A stretch of 64,000 nucleotides of DNA from Streptomyces cupreus (GCF_014257025.1 NZ_JACMSF010000002.1:248001-312000), one strand, 5' to 3'; shown: positions 1-9,676, numbered from the stretch's first letter. A program made the numbers and translations. Notes: generated by a model from the letters alone, not told the origin.

Positions 1-908
1 GCTCACGCACCGACGAGGAGACGTCCTTCGCCGTACTCGACCGCTATGTCGAGGCCGGCGGGAACTTCATCGACACCTCCGACAACTACGCCTTCTGGGA
101 GGACGGCGGCCAGGGCGGCCAGAGCGAGGAACTGCTCGGCCGGTGGCGGCGCAGCCGGGGCGTCGGCGACGAGATCGTCCTCGCCACCAAGCTCGGCGCC
201 CGCCCCCTGGCCCCGGGCACCAGCTACGTCGACAACCCCGAGGGGCTGTCGGCCAAGGTGATCCGAGAGTCCGCCGAGCGCAGCCGGGAACGGCTCGGCG
301 TGGAGAAGATCGACCTGCTCTACGCGCACATCGAGGACCAGCGGGTGCCCCTCCAGGAGACCGTCGGGGGATTCGCCGAGCTGGTCGCCGAGGGCACCGT
401 CGGAGTGCTCGGCGTCAGCAACCACGCCGTGTGGCGGGTGGAACGGGCCCGCGCGCTGGCCGCCGCGGCCGGACTGCCCGGCTACCAGGTGCTCCAGTAC
501 CAGCACAGCCATCTGCGCCCGCGCTTCGACGTGCCGAGCGACCTCTTCCCCGACGGCAGCCTCGGCCACGCGGGGCCCGAGCTCCTCGGGTATCTGCGCG
601 CCGAGCCCGACCTCACCCTGGTCGCGTACTCCCCGCTGCTCACGGGCGCCTACACCCGGCAGGACAAGCCGCTGCCGCCGGACTACGACCACCCGGGCAC
701 CCCGGCCCGTCTCAAAGTGCTGCGGGAGGTCGCCCAGGAGGCCGACGCGACCGTCAACCAGGTCGTGCTGGCGTGGCAGATCGGGGCGGAGCTGCCGGTG
801 ATCCCGCTGGCCGGGGCGTCCTCGGTGGCCCAGCTGGAGGAGAATCTGGCCGCGGTGGACCTGGAGCTGACGGCCGAGCAGCGGGGCCGTCTTGACGCCG
901 CCCACTGA
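1..908 (+). CDS. aldo/keto reductase, 5' end outside window
   Basis: Cytosolic NAD(P)H-dependent aldehyde/ketone reductase of the AKR superfamily (TIM barrel). The open frame runs from the window edge, so the start and roughly the first 20-40 residues are missing. The family tetrad is visible: Asp and Tyr in NFIDTSDNYA, Lys in LATKLG and His in LLYAHIED. Later blocks such as GVLGVSNH and IPLAGASS (cofactor phosphate loop) are also intact. The substrate cannot be read from sequence. It ends 47 bases before the DUF427 gene on the same strand and has no obvious tie to the island downstream. Confidence 0.93.
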   Translation, partial: SRTDEETSFAVLDRYVEAGGNFIDTSDNYAFWEDGGQGGQSEELLGRWRRSRGVGDEIVLATKLGARPLAPGTSYVDNPEGLSAKVIRESAERSRERLGVEKIDLLYAHIEDQRVPLQETVGGFAELVAEGTVGVLGVSNHAVWRVERARALAAAAGLPGYQVLQYQHSHLRPRFDVPSDLFPDGSLGHAGPELLGYLRAEPDLTLVAYSPLLTGAYTRQDKPLPPDYDHPGTPARLKVLREVAQEADATVNQVVLAWQIGAELPVIPLAGASSVAQLEENLAAVDLELTAEQRGRLDAAH

Positions 909-955
909 GCCTGGGTGGACTACGCTCCGAAGAGGGAGCCGAAGGAGCGTGGATC

Positions 956-1759
956 ATGCCCATTCCTGGCGATCGGTCCGTCCGTACGACCCCCGAAGGC
1001 CTGCTGTGGGAGCCCTGCGAGCGCTGGGTGCGCGGTGTGAAGGGCGAGGTCACCGTCGTCGACAGCCGCCACCCCGTCCTCGTCTGGGAGCCCGAGGGGA
1101 TCCCCGTCCCGCGCTACGCCTTCCCGCGCGAGGAGGTCCGCACCGACCTCCTGCACCCGGCTGAGAAACCCCCGACCGGCACCCACACCGGCTCGCAGAT
1201 CTTCTACGACCTCGAAGTCGGCGGAGAGCGGGTGGAGAACGCCGCATGGACGTTCCCCGCCGCCGACCTCGCCGGACACATCGCCTTCGAGTGGTTCCTG
1301 CGCTGGGATGACGGCCTCGACCACTGGTACGAGGAGGAAGAGGAGATCTTCGGCCACCCGCGCGACCCGCACCACCGGGTGGACGCCCTGCGCAGCAGCC
1401 GCCATGTCCAGGTCGAGATCGACGGCACCGTCGTGGCGGACACCCGCCGCCCGGTGCTGCTCTTCGAGACCGGGCTGCCGGAGCGGTACTACATCCCCGT
1501 CGAGGACGTCCGCCTCGACCTGTTCGAGCCCACCGCGCACAAGTCCCTGTGCCCCTACAAGGGCAACGCCCGGTACTGGAGCTTCAGCCGCGAGGCCGAC
1601 GTCCCGCGGAACGTCGTCTGGAGCTACCCGGAGCCGTTGCCCGCCGTCGGCGCCATCGAGGGACATCTGGCCTTCTACAACGAGGCCGTCGACCTCGTCG
1701 TGGACGGCGAACGACAGGAGCGCCCGGTCACCCTCTTCAGCAAGTCGCTCACGAAGTGA
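956..1759 (+). CDS. DUF427 protein with two tandem DUF427 domains
   Basis: 267-residue cytosolic protein of unknown function built from two copies of DUF427. The first copy centres on VTVVDSRHPVLVWEP followed by RYAFPREEV, the second on VEIDGTVVADTRRPVLLFE followed by RYYIPVEDV and the family block SLCPYKGNARYWS. The second copy is the better conserved, so the first may be structural. The ATG is preceded by a GGAG-like site (gaaggagcg). DUF427 proteins are small beta folds common in actinobacteria with no firm reaction assigned. It is convergent with the GntR gene, ending 27 bases before that gene's stop. Confidence 0.88.
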   Translation: MPIPGDRSVRTTPEGLLWEPCERWVRGVKGEVTVVDSRHPVLVWEPEGIPVPRYAFPREEVRTDLLHPAEKPPTGTHTGSQIFYDLEVGGERVENAAWTFPAADLAGHIAFEWFLRWDDGLDHWYEEEEEIFGHPRDPHHRVDALRSSRHVQVEIDGTVVADTRRPVLLFETGLPERYYIPVEDVRLDLFEPTAHKSLCPYKGNARYWSFSREADVPRNVVWSYPEPLPAVGAIEGHLAFYNEAVDLVVDGERQERPVTLFSKSLTK

Positions 1760-1786
1760 ACCGCGCCGGGGGCCGCCGCCTCGCGC

Positions 1787-2572
1787 TCAGCTCCGCACCA
1801 GCAGCTGGAAGTCGAACGCGTAGCGGGAGGCGCGGTAGATGTGGGTGCCGTACTCCACCGCCCGGCCCGTGTCGTCGTACGCCGTGCGCTGCATGGTGAG
1901 CAGGGCGGCGCCCTCCTTCTGGTCCAGCTGGGCCGCCTCCTCGGCGGTGGCGCAGCGGGCGCCGATGGTCTGGCGGGCGCTGTGCAGGGTGACCCCGGCC
2001 GAGCGCATCATCCGGTACAGGCCCGTCGCCTCCAGACGGGCCGTGTCGAGCTCCAGGAGCGCCGCGGGCAGGTAGTTGCACAGCAGCGCCACCGGCTGGC
2101 CGTGGGTGCAGCGCAGCCGCTCCAGGAGGATCACCTCGGCGCCCTCCGCGAGGCCGAGGGCGGCCGCCACGTCCGCGCCGGCCGGGACGGTCTCGTTGCG
2201 TACGACCTGCGTGGTCGGGCCCTGTCCGGCCGCCTCCAGGTCGTCGTAGAGGCTGCTCAGTTCCAGCGGGCGCTTGACCTGGCTGTGCACCACCTGGGTG
2301 CCGACCCCGCGCCTGCGTACCAGCAGTCCCTTGTCGACGAGGGACTGGATGGCCTGGCGGACCGTGGGCCGGGACAGGCCGAGCCGGGTGGACAGGTCGA
2401 TCTCGTTGCCGAGGAGGTTGCCCGGGGCCAGCGCCCCGTGCTCGATCGCCGCCTCCAGTTGCTGGGCGAGCTGGTAGTACAGCGGCACCGGACTGTTGCG
2501 GTCCAGGGCGAAGTGCAGGGCGTCGAGAGCGGAGGCGGCCCGGTCGCGGGCGCGGTCTCGGGTCTTCGCCAT
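1787..2572 (-). CDS. GntR/HutC-type transcriptional regulator with UTRA domain
   Basis: 261-residue regulator. Residues about 25-95 form the GntR winged helix (VPLYYQLAQQLEAAIEHG, then LSRPTVRQAIQSLVDKGLL and RRRGVGTQV), and about 115-255 the UTRA ligand-binding fold. HutC-subfamily regulators normally bind a small metabolite that releases them from palindromic GT-N-AC type operators. It lies 27 bases downstream of the iolD-like gene on the same strand, so the two are probably co-transcribed, and it is the best candidate to bind the operator region between that gene and the divergent transport operon. The ligand is inferred to be an inositol- or sugar-derived intermediate. Confidence 0.92.
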   Translation of the reverse strand: MAKTRDRARDRAASALDALHFALDRNSPVPLYYQLAQQLEAAIEHGALAPGNLLGNEIDLSTRLGLSRPTVRQAIQSLVDKGLLVRRRGVGTQVVHSQVKRPLELSSLYDDLEAAGQGPTTQVVRNETVPAGADVAAALGLAEGAEVILLERLRCTHGQPVALLCNYLPAALLELDTARLEATGLYRMMRSAGVTLHSARQTIGARCATAEEAAQLDQKEGAALLTMQRTAYDDTGRAVEYGTHIYRASRYAFDFQLLVRS

Positions 2573-2599
2573 GGACGTACCTGCCTTTCGTGGGGTGTT

Positions 2600-4474
2600 T
2601 CAGAGATGGCGGCGGCGGGCGGCGGCCTGCCGGTCGTACTCCTGGCGGGCCTCTACGGCGGCCGGGCGGGAGGCGGCCTCAGCCACCGGTACGTCCCACC
2701 AGGCCTCGGCCGGGGGAGCGGTGGGCGTCGGGTCGGTCTCGACGTACACGCAGGTCGGGCGGTCCGAGTCACGGGCGGCGGCGAGGGCCTCGCGCAGCTC
2801 CCCGACCGTCTTGGCGCGCAGGACGTCCATGCCGAGGCCGGCCGCGTTCGCGGCGAGGTCGACGGGGAGCGGGGCGCCGGTGAAGGTGCCGTCGGCGGCG
2901 CGATGGCGGTAGGCGGTGCCGAACCGCTCGCCGCCCACCGACTCGGACAGACCGCCGATGGAGGCGTAGCCGTGGTTCTGGATCAGGACCAGGTTGACCG
3001 GCAGGCCCTCCTGGACGGCGGTGACGATCTCGGTCGGCATCATCAGATAGGTGCCGTCGCCGACCAGCGCCCACACCGGGGTGTCCGGGGTGGCCTGCTG
3101 GACGCCGATCGAGGCCGGGATCTCGTAGCCCATGCAGGAGTAGCCGTACTCCAGGTGGTACTGGCGCGGGCTCCGCGCCCGCCACAGCTTGTGCAGATCG
3201 CCGGGGAGCGAACCGGCCGCGTTGATGATCACGTCCTCGTCCCCGACGACCGCGTCGAGCGCGCCGAGCACCTGCGTCTGGGTCGGTACGGCGCTGGGGT
3301 CGTCGGCGCGGTAGGCGCCCTCGACGACCTGTTCCCAACTCGCCTTCCCCGCGCGGTACTCGGCCTCGTACGCCGGGTCCAAGCGCTGCCCGTCCAGCGC
3401 TTGCGTCAGCTGCTCCAGACCGGTCCGCGCGTCGCACACCAGGGTCCTGGCCGCCAGTTTGTGGGCGTCGAAGGCGGTGATGTTGAGGTTGAGGAACCGG
3501 ACCTCCGGGTGCTGGAAAAGGGTGCCCGAGGCCGTGGTGAAGTCGGTGTACCGGGTGCCGACGCCGATCACCAGGTCGGCGGTGCGGGCGAGGTCGTCGG
3601 CGACCGCGGTGCCGGTGTGGCCGATGCCGCCGAGGTCGGCGGGGTGGTCGTGGCGCAGGGAGCCCTTGCCGGCCTGGGTGGAGGCGACCGGGATGCCGGT
3701 GGCGTCCACCAGCGCCTGAAGCGCCCGCTCGGCCTCGCTGTGGTGGACCCCGCCGCCCGCCACGATCAGCGGCCGGGCGGCGGACCTGATCGCCCTTACG
3801 GCGTCGGCCAGTTCGACGGGGTCGGGCGCGGGCCGCCGTACCCGCCAGACACGGTCCGTGAAGAACTCCTCGGGCCAGTCGAAGGCCTCCGCCTGGACGT
3901 CCTGCGGCAGGGCGAGGGTGACGGCGCCGGTCTCGGCCGGGTCGGTCAGGACGCGCATCGCGGCGAGGGCGGAGGGGATCAGGGCCTCGGGGCGGGTGAT
4001 GCGGTCGAAGTACCGGGAGACCGGGCGCAGGGTGTCGTTCACCGAGACATCGGCCTGGGCGGGGTGCTCCAGTTGCTGGAGCAGTGGGTCGGCGGGCCTG
4101 GTGGCGAAGTAGTCGCCGGGCAGTAGCAGGACCGGGATGCGGTTGATCGTCGCGAGGGCGGCTCCGGTGACCAGATTGGTGGCGCCGGGGCCGATGGAGG
4201 TCGTCACGGCCTGTGCGGACAGACGGTTGAGCTGTCGGGCGTGGCCCACGGCGGCGTGCACCATGGCCTGCTCGTTGCGGCCCTGGTGGAACGGCATCGC
4301 CTCCCCGCCCGCCTCCAGCAGGGCCTGCCCGATCCCGGCGACATTGCCGTGCCCGAAGATCCCCCAGGTCCCGGCGATCAGCCGGTGCCGGGTTCCGTCA
4401 CGCTCGGTGTACTGGGCGGACAGGAACCGCACCAGCGCCTGGGCGACGGTCAGACGGACGGTCGTGTTGCTCAA
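2600..4474 (-). CDS. iolD: IolD-like 3D-(3,5/4)-trihydroxycyclohexane-1,2-dione hydrolase
   Basis: 624-residue thiamine-diphosphate enzyme of full family length. Known IolD opens the ring of the trihydroxy-cyclohexanedione of myo-inositol catabolism to give 5-deoxy-glucuronate. Visible features are the Glu-containing pyrimidine site HQGRNEQAMVHAA, the start block GTWGIFGHGNVAGIGQAL typical of IolD rather than acetolactate synthase, and the diphosphate/Mg motif near residue 471, GDGTYLMMPTEI, ending NHGYASIGGL. The ATG sits after an upstream leader of about 75 bases. The usual partners iolB, iolC and iolA are not in the window, so a related cyclitol pathway is possible. Confidence 0.9.
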   Translation of the reverse strand: MSNTTVRLTVAQALVRFLSAQYTERDGTRHRLIAGTWGIFGHGNVAGIGQALLEAGGEAMPFHQGRNEQAMVHAAVGHARQLNRLSAQAVTTSIGPGATNLVTGAALATINRIPVLLLPGDYFATRPADPLLQQLEHPAQADVSVNDTLRPVSRYFDRITRPEALIPSALAAMRVLTDPAETGAVTLALPQDVQAEAFDWPEEFFTDRVWRVRRPAPDPVELADAVRAIRSAARPLIVAGGGVHHSEAERALQALVDATGIPVASTQAGKGSLRHDHPADLGGIGHTGTAVADDLARTADLVIGVGTRYTDFTTASGTLFQHPEVRFLNLNITAFDAHKLAARTLVCDARTGLEQLTQALDGQRLDPAYEAEYRAGKASWEQVVEGAYRADDPSAVPTQTQVLGALDAVVGDEDVIINAAGSLPGDLHKLWRARSPRQYHLEYGYSCMGYEIPASIGVQQATPDTPVWALVGDGTYLMMPTEIVTAVQEGLPVNLVLIQNHGYASIGGLSESVGGERFGTAYRHRAADGTFTGAPLPVDLAANAAGLGMDVLRAKTVGELREALAAARDSDRPTCVYVETDPTPTAPPAEAWWDVPVAEAASRPAAVEARQEYDRQAAARRRHL

Positions 4475-4555
4475 CTGGGGCTCCGTTCAAGGTCTACACC
4501 CGCGTCAGGGATACGCCCGATCGCAGCGGGTAGAGATCGTCCCCGCCGCCTCCCA

Positions 4556-4585
4556 GGTGTAGGCCTCCGTGCATGGCGGTGTCAA
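4556..4585 (-). promoter_or_regulatory. probable promoter of the iolD-like gene
   Basis: Read on the minus strand, a perfect TTGACA (4585-4580) is followed after 18 bases by TACACC, a plausible -10. The -35 lies inside the left arm of the inverted repeat at 4581-4642, so a bound regulator would occlude it. Called from sequence pattern only. Confidence 0.45.
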
Positions 4586-4642
4586 TAGTTTGTACTTACA
4601 TTCGGACCTGATTGTGAAATGATGTCTTAACAAAGTATTGAC
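4581..4642. promoter_or_regulatory. divergent operator: 13-base inverted repeat plus GntR-like palindrome
   Basis: The arms gtcaatagtttgt (4581-4593) and acaaagtattgac (4630-4642) are reverse complements at 12 of 13 positions. Inside, tgtacttaca (4591-4600) is a palindrome of TGTA/TACA halves, the kind of site GntR proteins use. Each arm carries a TTGACA -35 box, one firing each way. This is unusually AT-rich for the window. The likely binder is the UTRA regulator at 1787-2572. Confidence 0.6.
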
Positions 4643-4666
4643 AGCGGGCTCCTCAGGGGATTGGAT
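4638..4666 (+). promoter_or_regulatory. probable promoter of the sugar ABC operon
   Basis: TTGACA (4638-4643), a 17-base spacer and TTGGAT (4661-4666) match the housekeeping sigma consensus. Transcription would start near 4673, giving a leader of about 60 bases before the lipoprotein gene. The -35 overlaps the right operator arm. Confidence 0.55.
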
Positions 4667-4734
4667 CCGGGACCAACGCACCAGCCGCGTTTCTTTCCCG
4701 TCGTTCCCCCGTAGCACAGTGAGGTGCAGGAAAG

Positions 4735-5754
4735 ATGGACCGCTCTTCGCACTCCCGCTCCCGCAGAATGGCGCCCCTGGTGGCCTTGGCCGCTGCGGCA
4801 GCACTGACCCTCGCAGGCTGCTCCAGCGGCTCCGGCGGCAAGAAGGCCGAGGAAAGCGCGGAAGGAGCCGCCGCAGGCAAGGCGAACACACCGCGTATGA
4901 CGGTCGCCCTGGTCACGCACCAGTCGCCGGGCGACACCTTCTGGGACATCGTCCGCAAGGGGGCCGAGGCCGCCGCCGCCAAGGACAACGTCAAGCTGAT
5001 CTACTCGGCCGACCCCAGTGCCGGCGTCCAGGCCAACCTGGTGCAGAACGCCATCGACCAGAAGGTCGACGGCATCGCCGTCACCCTCGCCAAGCCGGAC
5101 GCCCTCAAGGACGTCATAGCCAAGGCGAAGGCGGCGAACATACCCGTCGTCGGCCTCAACTCCGGGGTCAGCGAGTGGCAGAAGCTCGGCCTGATGGAGT
5201 TCTTCGGCCAGGACGAGACGGTGGCGGGCGAGGCGCTCGGCAAGCGGCTGAACGAAGCCGGCGCCAAGAAGGCCGTCTGTGTCATCCAGGAGCAGGGCAA
5301 CATCGGCCTCACCCAGCGCTGCGACGGCGTCGAGAAGACCTTCTCCGGCACCGTCGAGACACTGAACGTCAACGGCACCGACATGCCGTCCGTGAAGTCG
5401 ACGATCACCGCCAAGCTCGCCGAGGACAAGGCGATCGACTACGTCGTCACGCTCGGCGCCCCCTTCGCGCTCACCGCGGCGCAGGCGGTGTCGGAGTCGG
5501 GCAGCGGGGCCAAGGTCGCCACCTTCGACCTCAACAAGGACCTGACCGGAGCCATCAGCAAGGGCAGCATCGAGTTCGCCGTCGACCAGCAGCCCTACCT
5601 CCAGGGCTACCTGGCGATCGACTCGCTGTGGCTCTACAAGAACAACGGCAACTACATGGGCGGCGGTGAGCAGCCGGTGCTGACCGGTCCGGCCTTCGTC
5701 GACAAGTCCAATGTCGACGCGGTCGCGGGCTTCGCCGCGAAGGGCACCCGGTGA
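4735..5754 (+). CDS. sugar ABC transporter substrate-binding lipoprotein
   Basis: 339 residues. The N-terminus is a lipoprotein signal (Arg-rich, hydrophobic run, then LTLAGC with the lipidated Cys29), so the mature protein is anchored outside the membrane. The rest is a type I periplasmic-binding fold (Peripla_BP_4, ribose/inositol-binding class): VALVTHQSPGDTFWDIV, DGIAVTLAKPDAL, and VGLNSG. It is the first gene of a five-gene operon with a ribose-type permease, an ATPase, an isomerase and a dehydrogenase, which argues for import of a cyclitol or sugar that those two enzymes then convert. The exact ligand is not readable. Confidence 0.92.
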   Translation: MDRSSHSRSRRMAPLVALAAAAALTLAGCSSGSGGKKAEESAEGAAAGKANTPRMTVALVTHQSPGDTFWDIVRKGAEAAAAKDNVKLIYSADPSAGVQANLVQNAIDQKVDGIAVTLAKPDALKDVIAKAKAANIPVVGLNSGVSEWQKLGLMEFFGQDETVAGEALGKRLNEAGAKKAVCVIQEQGNIGLTQRCDGVEKTFSGTVETLNVNGTDMPSVKSTITAKLAEDKAIDYVVTLGAPFALTAAQAVSESGSGAKVATFDLNKDLTGAISKGSIEFAVDQQPYLQGYLAIDSLWLYKNNGNYMGGGEQPVLTGPAFVDKSNVDAVAGFAAKGTR

Positions 5755-6830
5755 TGAGCATGACCCAACAGGCTGAGCCGGCGGTGACCTCACCGCCGGC
5801 CCCCGGCCCCAAGGACACCGACGGGCGGACCGCCGAGCGCCCCCTGGCGCTGCGGCTCCTCGCCCGGCCCGAAGTGGGCGTCTTCCTGGGCGCCGTGGCG
5901 GTCTTGGTCTTCTTCCTCATCACCGCCCCGCCGGTGCGCGACGGCGGCTCGATGGCCAACATCCTGTACCAGTCGTCGACCATCGGGATCATGGCGCTGC
6001 CTGTGGCCCTGCTGATGATCGGCGGCGAGTTCGACCTGTCGTCGGGCGTCGCGGTGATCACCTCCGCGCTGACCGCCAGCATGATCAGCTACCAACTGAC
6101 CATGAACGTCTGGGTCGGTGTGATCGTGGCCCTGATCGTGTCGCTCGCGGTCGGGCTCTTCAACGGCTGGATGCTGGTCAAGACCGGACTGCCCAGCTTC
6201 CTGGTCACCCTCGGCACCTTCCTGATCCTCCAGGGCGCGAACCTCGCGATCACCAAGCTGGTCACCGGGAACGTCGCCACCGACGACATCAGCACCATGG
6301 ACGGATTCGACCAGGCCAAGGCCCTGTTCGCCTCCTCCTTCGACGTCGGCGGAGTCCAGGTGAAGATCACCATCGTCTGGTGGCTGGTCTTCGCCGCGCT
6401 CGCCACCTGGGTGCTGCTGCGCACCAAGTACGGCAACTGGATCTTCGCGGTCGGCGGCAACAAGGAGTCCGCCCGGGCCGTCGGTGTACCGGTGACGTTC
6501 ACCAAGATCTCGCTGTTCATGCTGGTCGGCTTCGGCGCCTGGTTCGTCGGCATGCACCAGCTGTTCTCCTTCAACACCGTGCAGTCCGGTGAGGGCGTCG
6601 GCCAGGAGCTGATCTACATCGCCGCGGCCGTCATCGGCGGCTGTCTGCTGACCGGCGGCTACGGCTCGGCGATCGGCCCGGTCTTCGGCGCGTTCATGTT
6701 CGGCATGGTCCAGCAGGGCATCGTGTACGCCGGCTGGAACCCCGACTGGTTCAAGGCGTTCCTGGGCGTGATGCTCCTCGGCGCCACGCTCATCAATCTG
6801 TGGGTCCGCCAGACGGCGACCCGGAGGTGA
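5751..6830 (+). CDS. ribose/inositol-type ABC transporter permease
   Basis: 359 residues, with a cytosolic N-terminal tail of about 40 residues followed by some nine or ten hydrophobic helices of the BPD_transp_2 family. The conserved loop [14 protein letters not shown] is present, as in RbsC-type permeases. Start: GTG at 5751 overlaps the previous stop by four bases. An ATG at 5754 is an equally good alternative two codons... or one codon further in. Coupled translation with the binding protein is expected in either case. Confidence 0.92.
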   Translation: MMSMTQQAEPAVTSPPAPGPKDTDGRTAERPLALRLLARPEVGVFLGAVAVLVFFLITAPPVRDGGSMANILYQSSTIGIMALPVALLMIGGEFDLSSGVAVITSALTASMISYQLTMNVWVGVIVALIVSLAVGLFNGWMLVKTGLPSFLVTLGTFLILQGANLAITKLVTGNVATDDISTMDGFDQAKALFASSFDVGGVQVKITIVWWLVFAALATWVLLRTKYGNWIFAVGGNKESARAVGVPVTFTKISLFMLVGFGAWFVGMHQLFSFNTVQSGEGVGQELIYIAAAVIGGCLLTGGYGSAIGPVFGAFMFGMVQQGIVYAGWNPDWFKAFLGVMLLGATLINLWVRQTATRR

Positions 6831-6835
6831 CCGCA

Positions 6836-7735
6836 ATGACGACCCCTCACGGAGCCATCCTCAAGGACACGGTCCCCGAGGAGGAACGGCCGATCGTCGA
6901 ACTGCGCGGCGCCGGCAAGTCCTACGGCAACATCCGCGCCCTGCACGGCGTGAGCCTCGCCGTCCACCCCGGCAAGGTGACCTGTGTGCTCGGCGACAAT
7001 GGCGCCGGCAAGTCCACCCTCATCAAGATCATCTCTGGTCTGCACCAGCATACCGAGGGCGAGTTCCTCGTCGACGACGAACCGGTCCGCTTCACCACCC
7101 CCCGCGAGGCCCTCGACCGCGGTATCGCCACCGTCTACCAGGACCTGGCGACGGTCCCGCTGATGCCGGTGTGGCGCAACTTCTTCCTCGGCTCCGAGAT
7201 GACCAAGGGCCCCTGGCCGGTCCGGCGCCTCGACATCGACCGGATGAAGAGGACCGCGGACGAGGAACTGCGCAACATGGGCATCGTCCTCGACGATCTG
7301 GAACAGCCCATCGGCACCCTCTCCGGCGGCCAGCGCCAGTGCGTGGCCATCGCCCGTGCCGTCTACTTCGGAGCCCGCGTCCTCATCCTGGACGAGCCCA
7401 CCGCCGCCCTCGGCGTCAAGCAGTCCGGAGTGGTCCTGAAGTACATCGCCGCCGCCCGTGACCGGGGCCTCGGCGTCATCTTCATCACCCACAATCCGCA
7501 CCACGCCTATATGGTCGGCGACCGCTTCAGCGTGCTGCGGCTCGGCACCCTGGAACTGTCCGCCTCCCGCGACCAGGTCAGCCTGGAGGAGCTCACCAAC
7601 CACATGGCGGGCGGCGCCGAACTCGCCGCCCTCAAGCACGAGTTGTCGCAGGTGCGGGGAGTCGACGTGGAGGAGCTCCCCGAGGAGGACGAGCTCACCG
7701 CGCCGGTGGCCGGCACCCCCGAAGGGAGGGCGTGA
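6836..7735 (+). CDS. sugar ABC transporter ATP-binding protein, single-domain type
   Basis: 299 residues with one nucleotide-binding domain: Walker [10 protein letters not shown], signature LSGGQRQC, Walker B VLILDEPT and switch His in FITHN. Classic ribose-type importers use an RbsA-like ATPase with two fused domains of about 500 residues. This one is half that size, so two copies must pair. The ATG at 6836 is chosen because it follows the permease stop by five bases with a GGAGG site (ccggaggtg) in front. A C-terminal acidic tail (about residues 270-299) follows the core domain. Confidence 0.92.
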   Translation: MTTPHGAILKDTVPEEERPIVELRGAGKSYGNIRALHGVSLAVHPGKVTCVLGDNGAGKSTLIKIISGLHQHTEGEFLVDDEPVRFTTPREALDRGIATVYQDLATVPLMPVWRNFFLGSEMTKGPWPVRRLDIDRMKRTADEELRNMGIVLDDLEQPIGTLSGGQRQCVAIARAVYFGARVLILDEPTAALGVKQSGVVLKYIAAARDRGLGVIFITHNPHHAYMVGDRFSVLRLGTLELSASRDQVSLEELTNHMAGGAELAALKHELSQVRGVDVEELPEEDELTAPVAGTPEGRA

Positions 7736-7737
7736 AC

Positions 7738-8637
7738 ATGGCGGCGCTCGACCGCATCCGGGTCGGCTCGGCCCCGGACTCCTGGGGCGTGTGGTTCCCC
7801 GACGACCCCCAGCAGGTGCCCTGGGCACGCTTCCTCGACGAGGTCGCCGAGGCCGGATACGAGTGGATCGAACTCGGCCCGTACGGCTATCTCCCCACCG
7901 ACCCGGCCCGGCTCACCGACGAGGTCGCCCGCCGGGGCCTCAAGGTGTCCGCAGGGACGGTCTTCACCGGCCTGCACCGCGGCCCCTCCGTCTGGGAGTC
8001 CACCTGGGAGCACGTCAGCCAGGTCGCCGCGCTCACCCAGGCGATGGGCGCGCGGCACCTCGTCGTCATCCCCTCCTTCTGGCGCGACGACAAGACCGCC
8101 GAGATCCTGGAACCGCCGGAGCTGACCGGCGAGCAGTGGGCCCACCTCACCAAGGGCATGGAGCGGCTCGGCCACGAGGTCAAGGAGGTCTACGGCCTCG
8201 ACATCGTCGTCCACCCGCACGCCGACACCCATATCGACACCGAGGACCATGTGGAGCGGTTCCTCGACTCCACCGACTCCGAGCTCGTCAACCTCTGCCT
8301 GGACACCGGGCACTACGCCTACTGCGGCGGCGACAGCGTCAAGCTGATCGAGGCCTACGGCGAGCGCATCGGCTATCTGCACCTCAAGCAGGTCGATCCG
8401 GAGATCCTCGCGGACGTCGTCAAGAACGAGATCCCCTTCGGCCCGGCGGTGCAGCGCGGTGTGATGTGCGAACCGCCCTCCGGCGTCCCGGAGCTGGAGC
8501 CGGTCCTGGTGGCCGCGCAGCGGCTCGGGGTCGAGCTGTTCGCCATCGTCGAGCAGGACATGTACCCCTGCGAGCCGGACAAGCCGCTGCCGATCGCGGT
8601 GCGCACCCGAAAGTTCCTGAGGTCCTGCGGCGCCTGA
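7738..8637 (+). CDS. sugar isomerase/epimerase, IolE-like TIM barrel
   Basis: 299-residue cytosolic protein of the AP-endonuclease-2/xylose-isomerase-like fold, the family of inosose dehydratase IolE and inosose isomerase IolI. Visible blocks are [16 protein letters not shown] near the start, [11 protein letters not shown], and metal-ligand regions [20 protein letters not shown] and GYLHLKQ. The SAPDSWG start is characteristic of IolE-like members. ATG 7738 was chosen over GTG 7732 because the gaagggaggg ribosome site sits about seven bases before it and only one base before the GTG. It probably acts on an oxidised cyclitol or ketose made by the next gene's enzyme. Confidence 0.85.
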   Translation: MAALDRIRVGSAPDSWGVWFPDDPQQVPWARFLDEVAEAGYEWIELGPYGYLPTDPARLTDEVARRGLKVSAGTVFTGLHRGPSVWESTWEHVSQVAALTQAMGARHLVVIPSFWRDDKTAEILEPPELTGEQWAHLTKGMERLGHEVKEVYGLDIVVHPHADTHIDTEDHVERFLDSTDSELVNLCLDTGHYAYCGGDSVKLIEAYGERIGYLHLKQVDPEILADVVKNEIPFGPAVQRGVMCEPPSGVPELEPVLVAAQRLGVELFAIVEQDMYPCEPDKPLPIAVRTRKFLRSCGA

Positions 8638-8647
8638 AAGGACGGTC

Positions 8648-9661
8648 ATGGCCACACCCCTGGGAGTCGCCGTCATCGGCACCGGCCGTATGGGCGCCGA
8701 CCATGTCCGCCGTATCCAGGAGGTCATCAGCGGGGCGCGGGTCACCGCCGTGGTGGACGTCGACGCGGAGCGGGCCAAGACCGTGGCCGCCCGCGTCGAC
8801 GGCTGCGCCGTGCACACCGACGCGGCCGCGGCGATGGCGTCGGCGGACGTCGACGCCGTCCTCGTCGCCTCCCCGGGCCCGGCGCACGAGGCGGCGCTCA
8901 TGGCGGCCTTCGCGCACGACCTGCCCGTGCTGTGCGAGAAGCCCCTCACCCCCGACGCGGCCTCCGCGCTGCGCCTCGTCGAGGCCGAACAGACCCTCGG
9001 CCGGCGCCGCGTCCAGGTCGGCTTCATGCGCCGCTACGACCCGGAGCACACACGGCTCAAGGCGCTGCTGGAGACCGGGCAACTGGGCCGCCCGCTGATG
9101 CTGCACAACCGGCACCGCAATGTCGCGAGCCCGGCCTTCTTCACCTCCGAGATGCTCATCACCGACTCCGTGGCCCACGAGGTGGACGTGACGCGCTGGC
9201 TGCTCGGCCACGAGATCACGGCGGTCACCGTGCTGCGCCCGGCGTCCTCGGCCGGCGCCCCCGAGGGCCTGGCCGACCCCCAGTTCGTCGTCCTGGAGAC
9301 GGCCGGCGGCGCCCTGTCGGACGTGGAGATCTTCGTCAACTGCGGATTCGGCTACCAGGTCCAGGCCGAGGTGGTGTGCGAACGCGGCACCGCCCGCGTC
9401 GGCGACGGCCACGCCCTGGTCACCGCCATGGCGGGCCGCTGGGGCGGCAGCATCGCCCAGGACTGGACCGAGCGGTTCGCCGACGCCTACGACCGGGAGA
9501 TCCAGTCCTGGGTCGACGCCACCCGGCGCGGCGAGGTCACCGGGCCGAGCATCTGGGACGGCTACGCGGCGGCCGCCGTCTGCGAGGCGGGCGTGCGGGC
9601 GTTGCACGAGGGCGGCCGGGTCGAGGTGGAGCTGGTCGAACGGCCGTCGCTCTACGGCTGA
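8648..9661 (+). CDS. Gfo/Idh/MocA oxidoreductase, inositol-dehydrogenase-like
   Basis: 337-residue NAD(P)-dependent dehydrogenase. The Rossmann start [13 protein letters not shown], the catalytic Lys motif CEKPLTP and the DSVAHEVD block, with Asp and His spaced as in the Lys-Asp-His triad of myo-inositol 2-dehydrogenase, are all present. Last gene of the transport operon, ten bases after the isomerase gene. The most economical reading is that the imported cyclitol or sugar is oxidised here and passed to the isomerase/dehydratase. Substrate identity is inference. Confidence 0.88.
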   Translation: MATPLGVAVIGTGRMGADHVRRIQEVISGARVTAVVDVDAERAKTVAARVDGCAVHTDAAAAMASADVDAVLVASPGPAHEAALMAAFAHDLPVLCEKPLTPDAASALRLVEAEQTLGRRRVQVGFMRRYDPEHTRLKALLETGQLGRPLMLHNRHRNVASPAFFTSEMLITDSVAHEVDVTRWLLGHEITAVTVLRPASSAGAPEGLADPQFVVLETAGGALSDVEIFVNCGFGYQVQAEVVCERGTARVGDGHALVTAMAGRWGGSIAQDWTERFADAYDREIQSWVDATRRGEVTGPSIWDGYAAAAVCEAGVRALHEGGRVEVELVERPSLYG

Positions 9662-9676
9662 GCGCTCGACAGGCCG

